A DNA stretch of 64,000 nucleotides from Lepidurus packardi (lineage: Eukaryota; Arthropoda; Branchiopoda; Notostraca; Triopsidae): positions 8,680,001 to 8,744,000 of the forward strand of contig JAKZAN010000004.1 in assembly GCA_023053545.1 (NCBI GenBank). The letters run 5' to 3'. The translations under genes were made by a program, and so were the position numbers. Shown here piece after piece: positions 22,631-32,730 of the stretch (its first letter is position 1; the number at the start of each line of letters is the position of its first letter). The notes below the pieces were generated by a model. That model worked only from the letters and a program-made list of their open reading frames with translations, had not been told where the DNA came from and ran no database searches.

Positions 22631-22709
22631 CTGTATTTGAGAAATACGAGAAAGGATAAGAACAACAACAACGAAAAAGAAAATTTGATAAGAGAGAAAA
22701 AAAAAAAAT

Positions 22710-23627
22710 TCAGTCCCAGATTTCGTCAGGTGTCTCTATGTCTGGGACTATAAACTTCGCAATTTCGGTGAAGGGTGTGTTGGGGCTAGGGTTGCGACTG
22801 CCTGGGGGGGTGACATAAGGAAGGGTTTGGTAGTCCGATACCTCACTGACCGATATGACTGGAGGGATGGCGAAGGGTTTGGTTCTGTAGAGGCCAGCGA
22901 ACCGAAATTGGCAAAAAAAAGTTGTATGAGCGAAGGCGTCGGACCGGTGGATGTGATGTAGTTTAGAGTGTGGGCACGGTAGGAATGTGTCCTGGAGGTC
23001 GGGGTGTTTGTTTCGGCATTCCTCCAGGTGCCCCATCGTGTCCCTGGTATTGACGTCATTGTTACAATAAGGGCATGTGAAATTGTCCTCTTTTCCTGCA
23101 TTGGTTGGGGTGGGGTGAGTGAGGCACCGGCTGTGCGCCTGTTTGGGTTCGAGGTTCGCTTCTTCGGTCTGGTAACCTACCTCCCCGCCGATAGGTTGGG
23201 GGGTGAACTGGTGGATGTATAGGTCGTTTGACAGACCGAAGTGGTCGGGTCTTGGTAGTCCGTGGTCTGGACATACCTGACGCTCGAACCCTTCCACGAG
23301 GATTGTTTTGTTTCCATATGGGAGTTTATGAAACGCGGTCGGTGTCGGTGGCGGGTGCACGTCCGGGTGGTTGCGTCCCAGGCTTTTCACGCTCTCGTAA
23401 TGCATGAGAGCGTGGGCGTACGGGCAGTCGTCCAGGATGTGGCGCATGTACGCCTCCGTTGGGATGTGGTGGGTTGCATCGAATCCGCAGACGTGCAGGC
23501 CTGTACTTATCCACGAATTTCCTTGGGCCTCGCGGCACTCCGCGAGGTGTTCTGCCGCCTCCGCTAGCGCGAAGTAACCTCCGCAAGCGTAGGGGCAGAT
23601 GTAGACGGTTTGGGGGGTGGATCTCAT
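22710..23627 (-). CDS. accessory ORF with four CHHC/CCHC-like zinc fingers
   Basis: A 305-aa frame between pol and env, not part of the standard Gypsy set. Four finger-like units are visible: CPYACGGYF...HLAEC, CGFDATHH...HILDDC, CPYCNN...HLEEC and CPHSKLHH...HTTFFC. The second and fourth fit Cx5Hx9Hx4C, close to the CHHC finger (Cx5Hx9Hx3C) of U11-48K, TRM13 and the piRNA factor GTSF1/Asterix. The first and third are Cys-rich variants. CHHC fingers in those families bind RNA, including tRNA. The role here is unknown; the family link is an inference from spacing only. Confidence 0.6.
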   Translation of the reverse strand: MRSTPQTVYICPYACGGYFALAEAAEHLAECREAQGNSWISTGLHVCGFDATHHIPTEAYMRHILDDCPYAHALMHYESVKSLGRNHPDVHPPPTPTAFHKLPYGNKTILVEGFERQVCPDHGLPRPDHFGLSNDLYIHQFTPQPIGGEVGYQTEEANLEPKQAHSRCLTHPTPTNAGKEDNFTCPYCNNDVNTRDTMGHLEECRNKHPDLQDTFLPCPHSKLHHIHRSDAFAHTTFFCQFRFAGLYRTKPFAIPPVISVSEVSDYQTLPYVTPPGSRNPSPNTPFTEIAKFIVPDIETPDEIWD

Positions 23628-23732
23628 ATTCTATGGTAGTATAATAATATTTAAGAAATGTAACCATTCTAATTTTAACAAGACCCATGTGCTGGTTAAG
23701 TCTGTCGTGCTCAGACGTAATAAAACAAAAAT

Positions 23733-26700
23733 TTAAGTATACTTCGCCGGGGGGCGAAGAGTTGACCGATCTCTTAAAGTTACTGGTCGTCGAACATTTC
23801 CCTGAGGGGGAGTTAATGCTTGTGCAGGTTGTGACGTTGATGCTTGTGCTGTGCCGGCATTTTGAGCTCTAATAACGGCTCTGGGTACGGGTGGAAGTGG
23901 GGGTACGGGTGAAGTTGCGGGGGGTACTGTTGGGTTTGACATTACTAACGGTATTGGTGGAACGAACGCTTGAGGTGGCGTTACTAGTACCGGGGTTGGT
24001 TTTCGCGGGATTATAGCAAGTTGTCTTGGGGAAAAAGGAGAGGGTGTTTCCTGTAACACAGGGGTAGGGGCAGTATAGAGTGGGGGTGCGGGTTCTGAAG
24101 ACCACGGGCTAGTGTCGCGGCAAGTTTTTAGTCTGTTTACGTGGACGATTTCTGTTTTTAAAGTTTTTGTGTCTCTAATTCGCACATTTACTGGAGAAGT
24201 AAACTCGATGATTCTGAAGGGACCTAGCCATTTTAAATCTAGTTTCCTCGCTAATCCAGGTTTTGTCATTGGGTTATTTAAAAAGACCTTTTGACCTACA
24301 GTGTATGTTACTTCTTTTGAATTCCGATCGTAATAATGTTTTTGATTTTCTGTTGCTATTTGAAGATTTCTACCGGCTACTTCCCACGCTGAAGTGAGGC
24401 GTGCTAACATTTCTGCTTTGTAATCTACCGCTAATGCATAACTCTTCCGAGGTTGTGTCATTAGCGTGTCGATTGGTAGGGTAGGGTCCCTACCGTAAAG
24501 GAGGAAAAATGGGGATTCTAAACTGGAAGATTGTAGCGATGTTCTGTATGCGAACAGAACGTATGGGATGTGCGAATCCCAATCCTGTTGTGATTTTTCA
24601 ACATAATGTTTCAATAAGGAAATTAAAGTTTTATTGAACCTTTCTGTCAACCCGTCTGTCTGCGGGTGGTACGCAGTTGTGCGAACCTGTTTGATTTCAA
24701 GAAGTTTGCAGATTTCTGCCACTAGCTGGGACATGAAATTAGTGCCTCTATCTGAGAGTAGGATACGGGGTGTACCATGGCGAGCTATGATTTCTTCCAC
24801 AAAAAGTCTAGCTATAGTGTCTGCTTTCTGATCGGGTATCGCAAATGCTTCTGGCCATTTGGTGAAATAATCTGTAAAGACAACTATATACTTGTTACCT
24901 CGGTAGGTCTGTGGTAAGGGGCCTACAACGTCTACGGCAATACGTTCCATAGGCGCCGAAACCGGTTCCAACGGAACCATAGGGGCTGGCGCTGTACGAA
25001 TAGTATCCTTGTGTCTTGCACAGGATTCACAGGATTTGCAGTATCGTTTAATTTCAGAATACATTCTAGGCCAATAAAAACGCTGCCTAACTTTTTCGTG
25101 TGTCTTTTGGAAAGCTAAATGTCCTGACAGTTTGTGATCATGTAGGGACACCATTATCTCCTTCCTGATAGCCTCGGGGGCTACTATTTGTTCTGTAATT
25201 TCTTGTGATTTTTTCATTTGAAGGAGGTGTAGGAGTAACCCGTTTTCGTCTAAAATAAATTTTTCTAATGAATAGAGCCATGCTGGGTGCTTAGGGCTAT
25301 TATCCTGTAATTCTCCGTTTTCTAGATAGTATACAATAGCTGAACAAAAAGGGTCTTCTAACTGAAGTTCGCGTAAGGTGGTGGTATCAAACGTATCACT
25401 GTTTGATATTGCATGGACAGGAATTCGGGATAGACAGTCGGCATTGCCGTGTTTAACACCGGGACGGTATTTGATTTCCATATCGTAATCTTGAAGTTTG
25501 AGTGACCATCTTGCCAATTTAGACGAGCTGTCCTTGTTGTTCATGAGCCATTTTAACGGGTTGTGGTCTGTAACTACTTTAAAATGTCTACCGTATAGGT
25601 AAGGATGAAAATGTTTAACTGCAAATATAATCGCTAAAGCTTCTCTTTCGACCGTGGCGTAACGTGATTCGGTATCACTTAGAGTTTTGCTAGCGTAAGC
25701 AATAACTTTTTCTTGGCCGTTATGAGTTTGGCTTAACACAGCGCCTAGTCCTGTGTCACAGGCATCTGTGTAAAGTATGAATGGTATTGAAAAATCTGGG
25801 TAAGCTAAGATAGGGCTACTCATTAGTAATTCTTTTAAAGTGGTAAAAGCTGAATGTTCTTTGTCTGTCCAGTTAAATTTTATGTGTTTCTTGGTTAGTT
25901 TATTCAACGGTCTTGCTATACGTGCGTAGTCTTTGATAAATCGCCTGTAGTATCCTGCTAAACCTAGGAAGGAACGATTTTCCTTTACGGATCGTGGTGT
26001 CGGGTAGTTTTTAACGGCTGAAATCTTTTCTGGGTCTGGTTGAACTCCTTCTGCGGAGACAATGTGACCTAGATATTTAACTAAAGGTTTGCAAAAATTA
26101 CATTTCTTGGCTTTTAGTTTTAAACCTGCGGCTCGTAGTCTAGAAAAAATTTCACGGAGGTGAACAATGTGTTCAGGGAACGTTTTGGAAAAAACTATAA
26201 TGTCGTCTAAGTATACTAACACGTTCTCAAGTCTATTCTTGGCGGCGAGAATTTTATCCATTAGCCTTTGAAAAGTTGCTGGGGCGTTAGATAACCCAAA
26301 AGGTAAACAATTAAACTCGTAATGACCAAAATTTGTCGTAAATGCTGTCTTGTACCTATCTTCCTCTGCTACCTCGACTTGCCAGTATCCTGATGCTAAG
26401 TCCATAACTGAAAAATAACGTGCCTTTCCCAACTTATCCAAGGTATCGTCGATTCGTGGTAAGGGGTACACATCTCTCCTTGTAACTGCATTAATTTTAC
26501 GAAAATCTACGCAAAACCTTTGTGTGCCATCTTTCTTTTTAACTAAGACTACTGGTGCTCCCCAAGGAGAGGAAGAAGGTCTAATGATATCTCTATGTAA
26601 CATTTCGTCCACATGCTGTCTAATAACTGCTTTTTGTGCTTCTGGCGCTCTGTACGGACGTTGGTAGATAGGATTGGAACCCCTGGTGTGAATGGTATGT

Positions 26701-27587
26701 TTAACAAGTTTTGTACGGCCTAAATCGTTATCATCTTTTGCAAAAATATCCCGAAATTCAATCAATAATTTTAATAGCTCATCCCTGTGCGAAGGGGTAA
26801 CATTCGACAGGTCGAAGTTCTCGAGTAACGGATACTCTGCACTTGGAAGTGAGTGCACTGCTGCAATCACGGACACTCTGGCGTTACAAACTCTTCCTAT
26901 AACTGTGTTTCGTTTCAACACAACATCGTTAGGACCATTATTCCAAAATGAGACTGGGATTTTACCGCATCCCTTCCCTATTACGATTGCCGGTTCGCTA
27001 CAAACGAATTCGTCGTCTAGCTGAACAGGCTCAAAAATAATTTCCGCTCCATGCGAGTTATCGTGCTCGGATTTGGCAGTAGCAATGACTCTACTGTACG
27101 CGGGTATTTTCACTTGCTTATGCAGTTGCACTCTGGAACTGTTCCTTGCAAGGCCTACCACATTAATTTCTTTCTGCATGCTTATTTCCATTGACGCGCC
27201 GTCAATCACTATACTCTGGCTCTGAATCGCATCCATACCGAGGATGATGTCGTGAGCTAACTCTTCTGCTACGTAACATTCAACTTTGAATTTACGGCCT
27301 TGAATTTCAAAAGGTAATTCATAACAACCGAAGACATTCAGGTTCTCTCCTGTTACTGATTTCAAGATTGTATCAGTTTGAACTGGCTCTCCTGCAATGT
27401 CCGGTGTCAGCAAATTAAACGCTTGCTTATTCATAACTGTAACGCCTGCCCCTGTGTCAACTAAACATCTAAATGGGATTGATCCTATAATAACTTTTGC
27501 AAAAATTCTACCGGGGGGTCTCCTAAAAAGGTTTTTCCTTCTCCTACCTGGTGCCAACTGACCTTTTTGTTGCGCCACAGTCAGCAC
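23733..27587 (-). CDS. pol: Gypsy pol polyprotein (PR-RT-RNase H-IN)
   Basis: A 1,284-aa frame. An aspartic protease motif (LVDTGAG) is near residue 40. Reverse transcriptase follows with RFCVDFRKIN, LPFGLSNAPATFQ and the catalytic YLDDIIVF. RNase H has YTDACDTGLGAVLS. Integrase shows the HHCC finger (HKLSGHLA...CKSCESC), the catalytic core (DVVGPLP, DRGTNF, YHPQTDGLTERFNK) and a C-terminal region ending Pro-rich. It lies directly after gag in another frame, an arrangement for which this family commonly uses programmed frameshifting. Confidence 0.93.
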   Translation of the reverse strand: MLTVAQQKGQLAPGRRRKNLFRRPPGRIFAKVIIGSIPFRCLVDTGAGVTVMNKQAFNLLTPDIAGEPVQTDTILKSVTGENLNVFGCYELPFEIQGRKFKVECYVAEELAHDIILGMDAIQSQSIVIDGASMEISMQKEINVVGLARNSSRVQLHKQVKIPAYSRVIATAKSEHDNSHGAEIIFEPVQLDDEFVCSEPAIVIGKGCGKIPVSFWNNGPNDVVLKRNTVIGRVCNARVSVIAAVHSLPSAEYPLLENFDLSNVTPSHRDELLKLLIEFRDIFAKDDNDLGRTKLVKHTIHTRGSNPIYQRPYRAPEAQKAVIRQHVDEMLHRDIIRPSSSPWGAPVVLVKKKDGTQRFCVDFRKINAVTRRDVYPLPRIDDTLDKLGKARYFSVMDLASGYWQVEVAEEDRYKTAFTTNFGHYEFNCLPFGLSNAPATFQRLMDKILAAKNRLENVLVYLDDIIVFSKTFPEHIVHLREIFSRLRAAGLKLKAKKCNFCKPLVKYLGHIVSAEGVQPDPEKISAVKNYPTPRSVKENRSFLGLAGYYRRFIKDYARIARPLNKLTKKHIKFNWTDKEHSAFTTLKELLMSSPILAYPDFSIPFILYTDACDTGLGAVLSQTHNGQEKVIAYASKTLSDTESRYATVEREALAIIFAVKHFHPYLYGRHFKVVTDHNPLKWLMNNKDSSSKLARWSLKLQDYDMEIKYRPGVKHGNADCLSRIPVHAISNSDTFDTTTLRELQLEDPFCSAIVYYLENGELQDNSPKHPAWLYSLEKFILDENGLLLHLLQMKKSQEITEQIVAPEAIRKEIMVSLHDHKLSGHLAFQKTHEKVRQRFYWPRMYSEIKRYCKSCESCARHKDTIRTAPAPMVPLEPVSAPMERIAVDVVGPLPQTYRGNKYIVVFTDYFTKWPEAFAIPDQKADTIARLFVEEIIARHGTPRILLSDRGTNFMSQLVAEICKLLEIKQVRTTAYHPQTDGLTERFNKTLISLLKHYVEKSQQDWDSHIPYVLFAYRTSLQSSSLESPFFLLYGRDPTLPIDTLMTQPRKSYALAVDYKAEMLARLTSAWEVAGRNLQIATENQKHYYDRNSKEVTYTVGQKVFLNNPMTKPGLARKLDLKWLGPFRIIEFTSPVNVRIRDTKTLKTEIVHVNRLKTCRDTSPWSSEPAPPLYTAPTPVLQETPSPFSPRQLAIIPRKPTPVLVTPPQAFVPPIPLVMSNPTVPPATSPVPPLPPVPRAVIRAQNAGTAQASTSQPAQALTPPQGNVRRPVTLRDRSTLRPPAKYT

Positions 27588-27589
27588 CT

Positions 27590-28675
27590 CTAGTTTGATT
27601 GGTTCGTTCGGCAGTAAGCTGCTATGTGTCCTCGTCTACGACATGACCAACATTCAATGTTGGGATTTCGGGGTCGTGACATGCCTTGTGGCCTATCAGT
27701 ATGGTTGCCTGGGGGGAACCGTGGTTCAAAGCTAGGGCGTGGTCGGAAGGTGGGGTTTCTAGGGTTGAAGTTGTTCCTGCTTGGGGACTGGAATCTGTTC
27801 GTATTTCGTGAGGACTGGTCCGAGAAACGGACTTGTCTATCGCCGCTGCGAGATGTGTCGCGATACGGGTTTGAGGGATTGTATGAATTTTGGGATCTAT
27901 ATCGGTTCGGGGATCTGTATCCCGAGCTGTTTCGATCGTAAGAGTACGAATTGGGAGGTTTGTTCGGGGTAGTGCTTCTGCTCCTGCGGCTGAACGACGG
28001 TTCGCTAGTAGTAAGCGCAGCAACAACTGCTGTAAGTTTTTCGATTTCATTCTGAAGGCTAACATTGTGGGGAACTGCTACTTCGTTAGCTTCTTCTCGA
28101 GCTGCAACTTCTATAGCTTCGCGAAGGTTCGCTGGGTTGGCGCTTAGAACGTAGCGTTTTAAATAAGGAAGAAGTCCTCTGATAAAATTTAGGCGCATGA
28201 TTTTGTCTAATATTTCGTTCCCAGCTGGGGGGCTATCGTTTTCGTGGACTCGTCTTGTGAGTGAACGAATTTTGTCTGCAAAATCACGAACTGGCTGTTT
28301 TGCTTCTTGATTGCAATTCTGGAGTTTGACTATAGCTTGTGATTCGTGGTGACTGTCACCGTAGCGTTCGGAGAGAGCTGTTTTGAATTCTGTGTAAGTT
28401 GTTGGGCGGGGAGAAATAGTGTTGTAATAGGCACCGGCGCCTCCTTTTAATTTAATTACGGCTACTTTGAGTAGGTGTGGTTCGGACCATCCTATTGTAC
28501 TACCAATGCGTTCTAAATCTTGGAAAAATCGTCTTACTGATGCATCGTCGGATTCTCCTGTAAAATCAGGGATCGTGTGCATCATCGTAGAGTTAAGTAA
28601 TGGAGATAGGATTTCATTTAGCTGTTCTGGGGTTATTGATAAGGGAACTGTGGACGTTGATCCTACAGCGGTCAT
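27590..28675 (-). CDS. gag: Gypsy gag
   Basis: A 361-aa frame with a retrotransposon-gag capsid region (about residues 40-190), then an Arg/Ser/Asn-rich basic stretch and a single CCHC zinc knuckle (CWSCRRRGHIAAYC) near the C-terminus. It is the first ORF after the 5' LTR. Confidence 0.9.
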   Translation of the reverse strand: MTAVGSTSTVPLSITPEQLNEILSPLLNSTMMHTIPDFTGESDDASVRRFFQDLERIGSTIGWSEPHLLKVAVIKLKGGAGAYYNTISPRPTTYTEFKTALSERYGDSHHESQAIVKLQNCNQEAKQPVRDFADKIRSLTRRVHENDSPPAGNEILDKIMRLNFIRGLLPYLKRYVLSANPANLREAIEVAAREEANEVAVPHNVSLQNEIEKLTAVVAALTTSEPSFSRRSRSTTPNKPPNSYSYDRNSSGYRSPNRYRSQNSYNPSNPYRDTSRSGDRQVRFSDQSSRNTNRFQSPSRNNFNPRNPTFRPRPSFEPRFPPGNHTDRPQGMSRPRNPNIECWSCRRRGHIAAYCRTNQSN

Positions 28676-28792
28676 TTTTAATTTGTATGGTTGTACTTAC
28701 GATTCGTGGAGTTTCGGGGTATTGATACGGGTAGGCGTGGAAGCTTGTTTTCGGGTTCGGAGGACGTGGGGTCGAAGAAACGCTGCCACCAG

Positions 28793-29403
28793 TGTGATAG
28801 TCAGTTTATTCAGTGTATTCACCCTAACTATCAGCGGGGTCGGTACAGGTTTAGAGAGGAGGGACAGGGGAGGGGTCGGGTCGATACTGGCTTCGGGCTA
28901 GGGCTTCGCTGGCTTCGGGTGGGTTCGGTCTCGATAGACGGTGATGTCGGCTGAGGACTGCTGGGGGATTGCTCGGCGGCTGGGTATCTGCGGTACGGAG
29001 CAGGGAGCGTAAACTGGCAACAGCGGGTGAACTGGTCTTACGGGGACTGAGACGGAGGGCGAACTGGTTGCTGTTGTCGTCTGGTGGGTCCGTATTTATA
29101 GGCCCGTTGGACATCGTTATCGGGGTGCGCTTCTGTTGTTTCTACCTTCCGCCCCCCTCCCTTGGGTTGGTATCGCTGTTTTGCTTCTTCTTGGGTCGTT
29201 GGACTTCGGAACTTAAGATTACCTTTGGACTGCGTATAGACATTCACGAGGGTTCTGGCCTCGGCACGAGAGATGTCTTTACGTTGTCCTTTACATTTAT
29301 GGTCAACCGTGTTTATCGTATATTCAGTGTTAATTTCTTAACTCTGCCTAGTATATTGTTATCGAGATTTAAATTTATACTATTACTAATTCTACTCCTT
29401 ACA
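28793..29403 (-). repeat. 5' LTR of the Gypsy element
   Basis: 611 bp, apparently identical to the 3' LTR. Immediately inside it, on the element strand, is TGGTGGCAGCG, a plausible tRNA primer-binding site; the tRNA was not identified. Confidence 0.92.
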
Positions 29404-29973
29404 ACACCTTGGTAACCTAATCTATATAAAAGTTCGGTTTGGTCGCAACTAATGGAGTTATACTGTCCCAACACATTAGCAAATACACGTCATGTAGCCG
29501 GCACAGTAAAAGGATGCCTATGTTTGCTTAATTTTCAGTTCAACGGCACCATTAAGAGTCCAAAACACAGGATATGGGTTAGATTTGAGGTTCTCAAAAA
29601 TTCTGGCGGAGTTCCCGGAAATAGGTCAAACTCTTTTAATATCCATTTCCGGATGCTCCTCACGAATGCATGTCCTGCATACAATCCTGCAGGTAGATCC
29701 GGCTAAAGCCTGTGGAAGCTCCCAGGAGGCTGTAGTTTTGCCTCTTACGTGACGGCGATGTGAAGAAGATTCCTATACATTTCTCTTTTGATGGTAAAGC
29801 AGAAGATGTTAAGGAAAGTTTGAAGGAAATACACGCTCCATATAAGATAGCCTACGGTTTCCAGCTATAAAAGCTACAAGTTTTGCGGGCTGAGCTCGCA
29901 AGTTGGATTACCTGGAACCTCTACAAAGACCTACACGTATTTTGTTCTGTCTTAATCCTCGAGCCTTTTAGAA
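29404..29973 (+). promoter_or_regulatory. upstream region of the DM4/DM12-like genes with TATA box
   Basis: TATATAAA at 29423-29430 is plus-oriented, 20 bp from the element end. An open frame of 84 codons (29452-29703) has no recognised similarity and may be leader. Before the insertion this DNA joined the GPCR upstream region; CTTGGTAAC occurs on both sides of the insertion point. Confidence 0.4.
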
Positions 29974-30747
29974 ATGCATCTAAGCAAAGTTTTATTGTTT
30001 TTTGTGGTGTTTTTGTCAGCAAGTGTGTTCCTAACTGATGCTAGCATTCAAAGTTTCACCTTGACAACCGGGAATTATGCCAAAATATCCGCCAAGAATG
30101 GATTACTCATTAGCGCCTTTCTATTACAATACATGTTGGCTTCTCGCTTTGGATTAGTGCCAATTAGACTAAATAATCTAGCAATTCCCAAGTACCCGTT
30201 TATTGGAAAGCGCAGTGTCGACACCAACGATATGCCACTGTGGGACACGGATTCCTTACTGAAAGTATGACGAATTTCTTTACAAAAGGCAAAGTAGCCA
30301 AAATTACCAAAAAACAAAAATAATGGAATTCATATGGTTTCATTTATATCACTGTATTTATTCTATATTTATACAGGCTGTTCGGCATATTGACGTCAAT
30401 GACTGTTTGCTGCGATACGTTTGTGAATTGGAACAACAGTTGAAACAGCAGCAAACGGATTTGAATATCATCGAACGGCTTTTGATCCAGTTGGGAAAGT
30501 ATGAGCTTCTTTACGAGTGCTTATATATAGTTATGCACTTCCAATCAACAATAATAATTTTGTTTATAGGAGTGAAGTGAACCCAGCAATGAGTCTTCTA
30601 AAGAATCCGGACGACGTTAAACTTCCGTATCAGACAGCAGCCTTTATGGGACGTACGGGACGTGCCAAAACATGTGCCCAAACGTTTTCTACTTGTCCCC
30701 ACAACTTGATCGAAATACGAGACATTCTTAGAAGCAAGGATTTTTAA
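29974..30747 (+). CDS. secreted DM4/DM12-like protein, copy 1
   Basis: Three exons (29974-30264, 30377-30498, 30570-30747) give 196 aa. The N-terminus is a signal peptide (about 24 aa). A hydrophobic stretch (ISAFLLQYMLASRFG) and a dibasic site (GKRS) follow. The second half has NDCLLRYVCELEQQ and later GRTGRAKTCAQTFSTCPHNL. Four conserved Cys in this arrangement resemble the arthropod DM4/DM12 family of secreted proteins, whose function is not known. The neighbouring gene is a paralog with the same exon phases. The family assignment rests on the Cys pattern, not on a search. Confidence 0.7.
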
Positions 30748-31010
30748 CGTGAAATAAGAAGTGTTACTTTATCAATATCTCTGGTTAATTTATTACATAC
30801 TTATCTGCGTTGATTACAAATTTGTTCTGGAGGGAAAATTTAAGAAGAGGAATTCCCGTTATGGGGGTCAAAGACCAAGATACTGAGGTCTGGAATCCTA
30901 ATGAGCACTCCCACCTTTTGTATAAACCTACATGATTGCTATAAGGCTTTTTGACTCCTTAGTTCATCCTGATCAACAGGGTTCAGTTGTCAGGCTTGAC
31001 AGCTACAGCC

Positions 31011-31749
31011 ATGAAGCTACGGCAATCAATTGGTCTCCTTATATTCATTGCTTTGGTGTCAAATCCCAGCCAAGAAGTAAACGGAATAAGTATCGGCATA
31101 TCAAACTTGTTAGATTACCCTAAGGTCAGTACTGCCCAAGGTATCCTCTTTATTCTTATGCTATTGCCGTATTATTTGGCTGAGGAATTTGGATTACTAC
31201 CAATAAACTTTAGCAAGTTAAGTTTACGCTTTTGGAGCCGCAAACTGAAGCGAGATGTTTCTTCCATCGACTATTTCCAAAGTGACGCCTTCTACGAGGT
31301 ACTAAAACCCATAAACTATGCTCTTAATTCGAAAACAAGTAATGTGCAGTAATACAAATATAGTGAAATTTTAATTTCAATTTAGCACCAAACTTTAATT
31401 TAGTAACGTACAAGTAACCATTACTTTAGCGAATTCGGATGGCTGATACCAACGACTGCGTCCTGAGGTATATTTGTGAGTTGCCTGAAGGGGATCATAT
31501 GGATAACCTCTTGGAATTCTTCTTATTTCGACTAGCAACCAGGTATGTCTTACTTCTTTGTGAAAATTTGAGGGTAGTAACATGTTTTACAGTTACGATA
31601 GTAAATCCGGACCTACGATTGCTCAAAAACCTTTTCAAAAAGCGTTCTCGGTTGGTCGAAAGAATCTGAAAGCCTGTGGCGTGCATTATAAGGATTGCCC
31701 TCATGATTTGAACGGTTTACGAGGATTTGTAGGAGACCATACATACTGA
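31011..31749 (+). CDS. secreted DM4/DM12-like protein, copy 2
   Basis: Three exons (31011-31298, 31430-31542, 31593-31749) give 185 aa. It has a signal peptide, a hydrophobic block (ILFILMLLPYYLAEEFG), a basic KLKRD site, NDCVLRYICELPEG and a C-terminal FSVGRKNLKACGVHYKDCPH. It is a tandem paralog of the upstream gene: intron positions and the four Cys match, but sequence identity is low, so the duplication is old. The C-terminal GRxxxxxC...Y..CP pattern is the clearest link to DM4/DM12. A polyadenylation signal AATAAA follows at 31754. Confidence 0.72.
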
Positions 31750-31753
31750 CTTG

Positions 31754-31759
31754 AATAAA
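31754..31759 (+). terminator. polyadenylation signal AATAAA
   Basis: Lies 5 bp after the stop codon of the second DM4/DM12-like gene. Confidence 0.6.
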
Positions 31760-31987
31760 TGCGTGTATTTACACATACATATTACCGGTGGGGTCTTCAT
31801 GTCTGGGTTTTACTGCGGCGGGCCAAGCGATTTTACTTAAGGAAGGAATGGACTGGACGAGTTTCTGAAACACTTGCGATACGCGCGAATCAGCATTCCG
31901 GTTTTGTGTGTAGACTATTGCAAGCAATGCTGGTAGCTTTTCGCACTGACAGCGATTAATAACTGAGGGAGAAGTATAAAATACGAT

Positions 31988-32730
31988 TTAAATTCTAATT
32001 CTGACGGAATTAACTTTAAAAGTTTCTAAAAACTTACAAGCTGCACTCAGGCCAGCAATCAAATTCGGTGCTTCCAATAATGGAAACGGCGTTATAAGGG
32101 ACCAAGGACCGGTCTTCAAACACCGTGGCAAAGGATCTTCAAGCTCGTCTTCGCTTAATTTAGTTACATATTCTACTAGCGGAGCTGTGGTGAACACCAG
32201 GACCGAAAACTGGCGATTTTCCGGTATAACCAAGTCCAAAGCTAGCTGGTAATACAAATGGCGCGGTAAATCGGGACTATTAACGAGTAGCCAGATACTG
32301 TTCGCATCTGACGATCCTAGCTTGTAAAGCACAGCTGGTTTAAGCTTCCTGGCCCTCAAACCCATGGCAAAATCGTCTGACGGCAGTTCTTTCTTGATTA
32401 AAATGGTAGCGGCTACTTGTTTGCTCTGGCATTCTTGAAAATAGCCTACAAGTACATGTATTTCTAAATACTGTAGAGGAAATTATAGCACGCTTGTTTT
32501 GTACTTATGGCATGAACCCCATTTGCGACCAACAAATGACTTGCACTTCTTCGGAAATCTTCCTTGAAAGATTCTTCCCATTGTATTTCAAATTCTCTAA
32601 AAAAAACCTTTGAGTATTTATTATTAAGTAACCAAAGTCCTTTTTATTCTAATTACCCTTCGTCAACTTCAAGGTCTTCGTCTTCTATTTGCCAATACGG
32701 TTTTCCTACCTGAGAGTTTGAAAATGCCAT
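31988..32730 (-). CDS. PSMG1: proteasome assembly chaperone 1
   Basis: Three exons, 5' to 3': 32657-32730, 32505-32596 and 31988-32445, giving 207 aa (human PSMG1 288 aa; shorter forms occur in arthropods). The best match is near the C-terminus: LEDPLPRCLKT followed by PLLEAPNLIAGLSAA corresponds to human LPSPFLRALKT and PLLEQPNIVHDLPAA. PSMG1 pairs with PSMG2 in the cytoplasm to assemble the proteasome alpha ring. A GTAAGT-like donor inside the last exon (after SAA) was considered, but reading through keeps the family pattern. The N-terminus is acidic. It is convergent with the DM4/DM12-like pair. Confidence 0.75.

Larger units (their letters stand above)
20134..29403 (-). mobile_element. 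Ty3/Gypsy LTR retrotransposon with env-like and zinc-finger ORFs
   Basis: A 9,270-bp element, read on the minus strand, runs LTR-gag-pol-zinc-finger ORF-env-LTR. It is bounded by 611-bp LTRs with TG...CA ends and flanked by the 4-bp duplication ACAC (20130-20133 and 29404-29407). A purine-rich tract lies next to the 3' LTR and a TGG-initiated primer-binding site next to the 5' LTR. Domain order protease-RT-RNase H-integrase marks it as Metaviridae (Ty3/Gypsy). The LTRs look identical by eye and the frames long, so it looks whole, with no breaks noticed, and is very young. It is inserted between the GPCR and the DM4/DM12-like pair. Confidence 0.93.
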
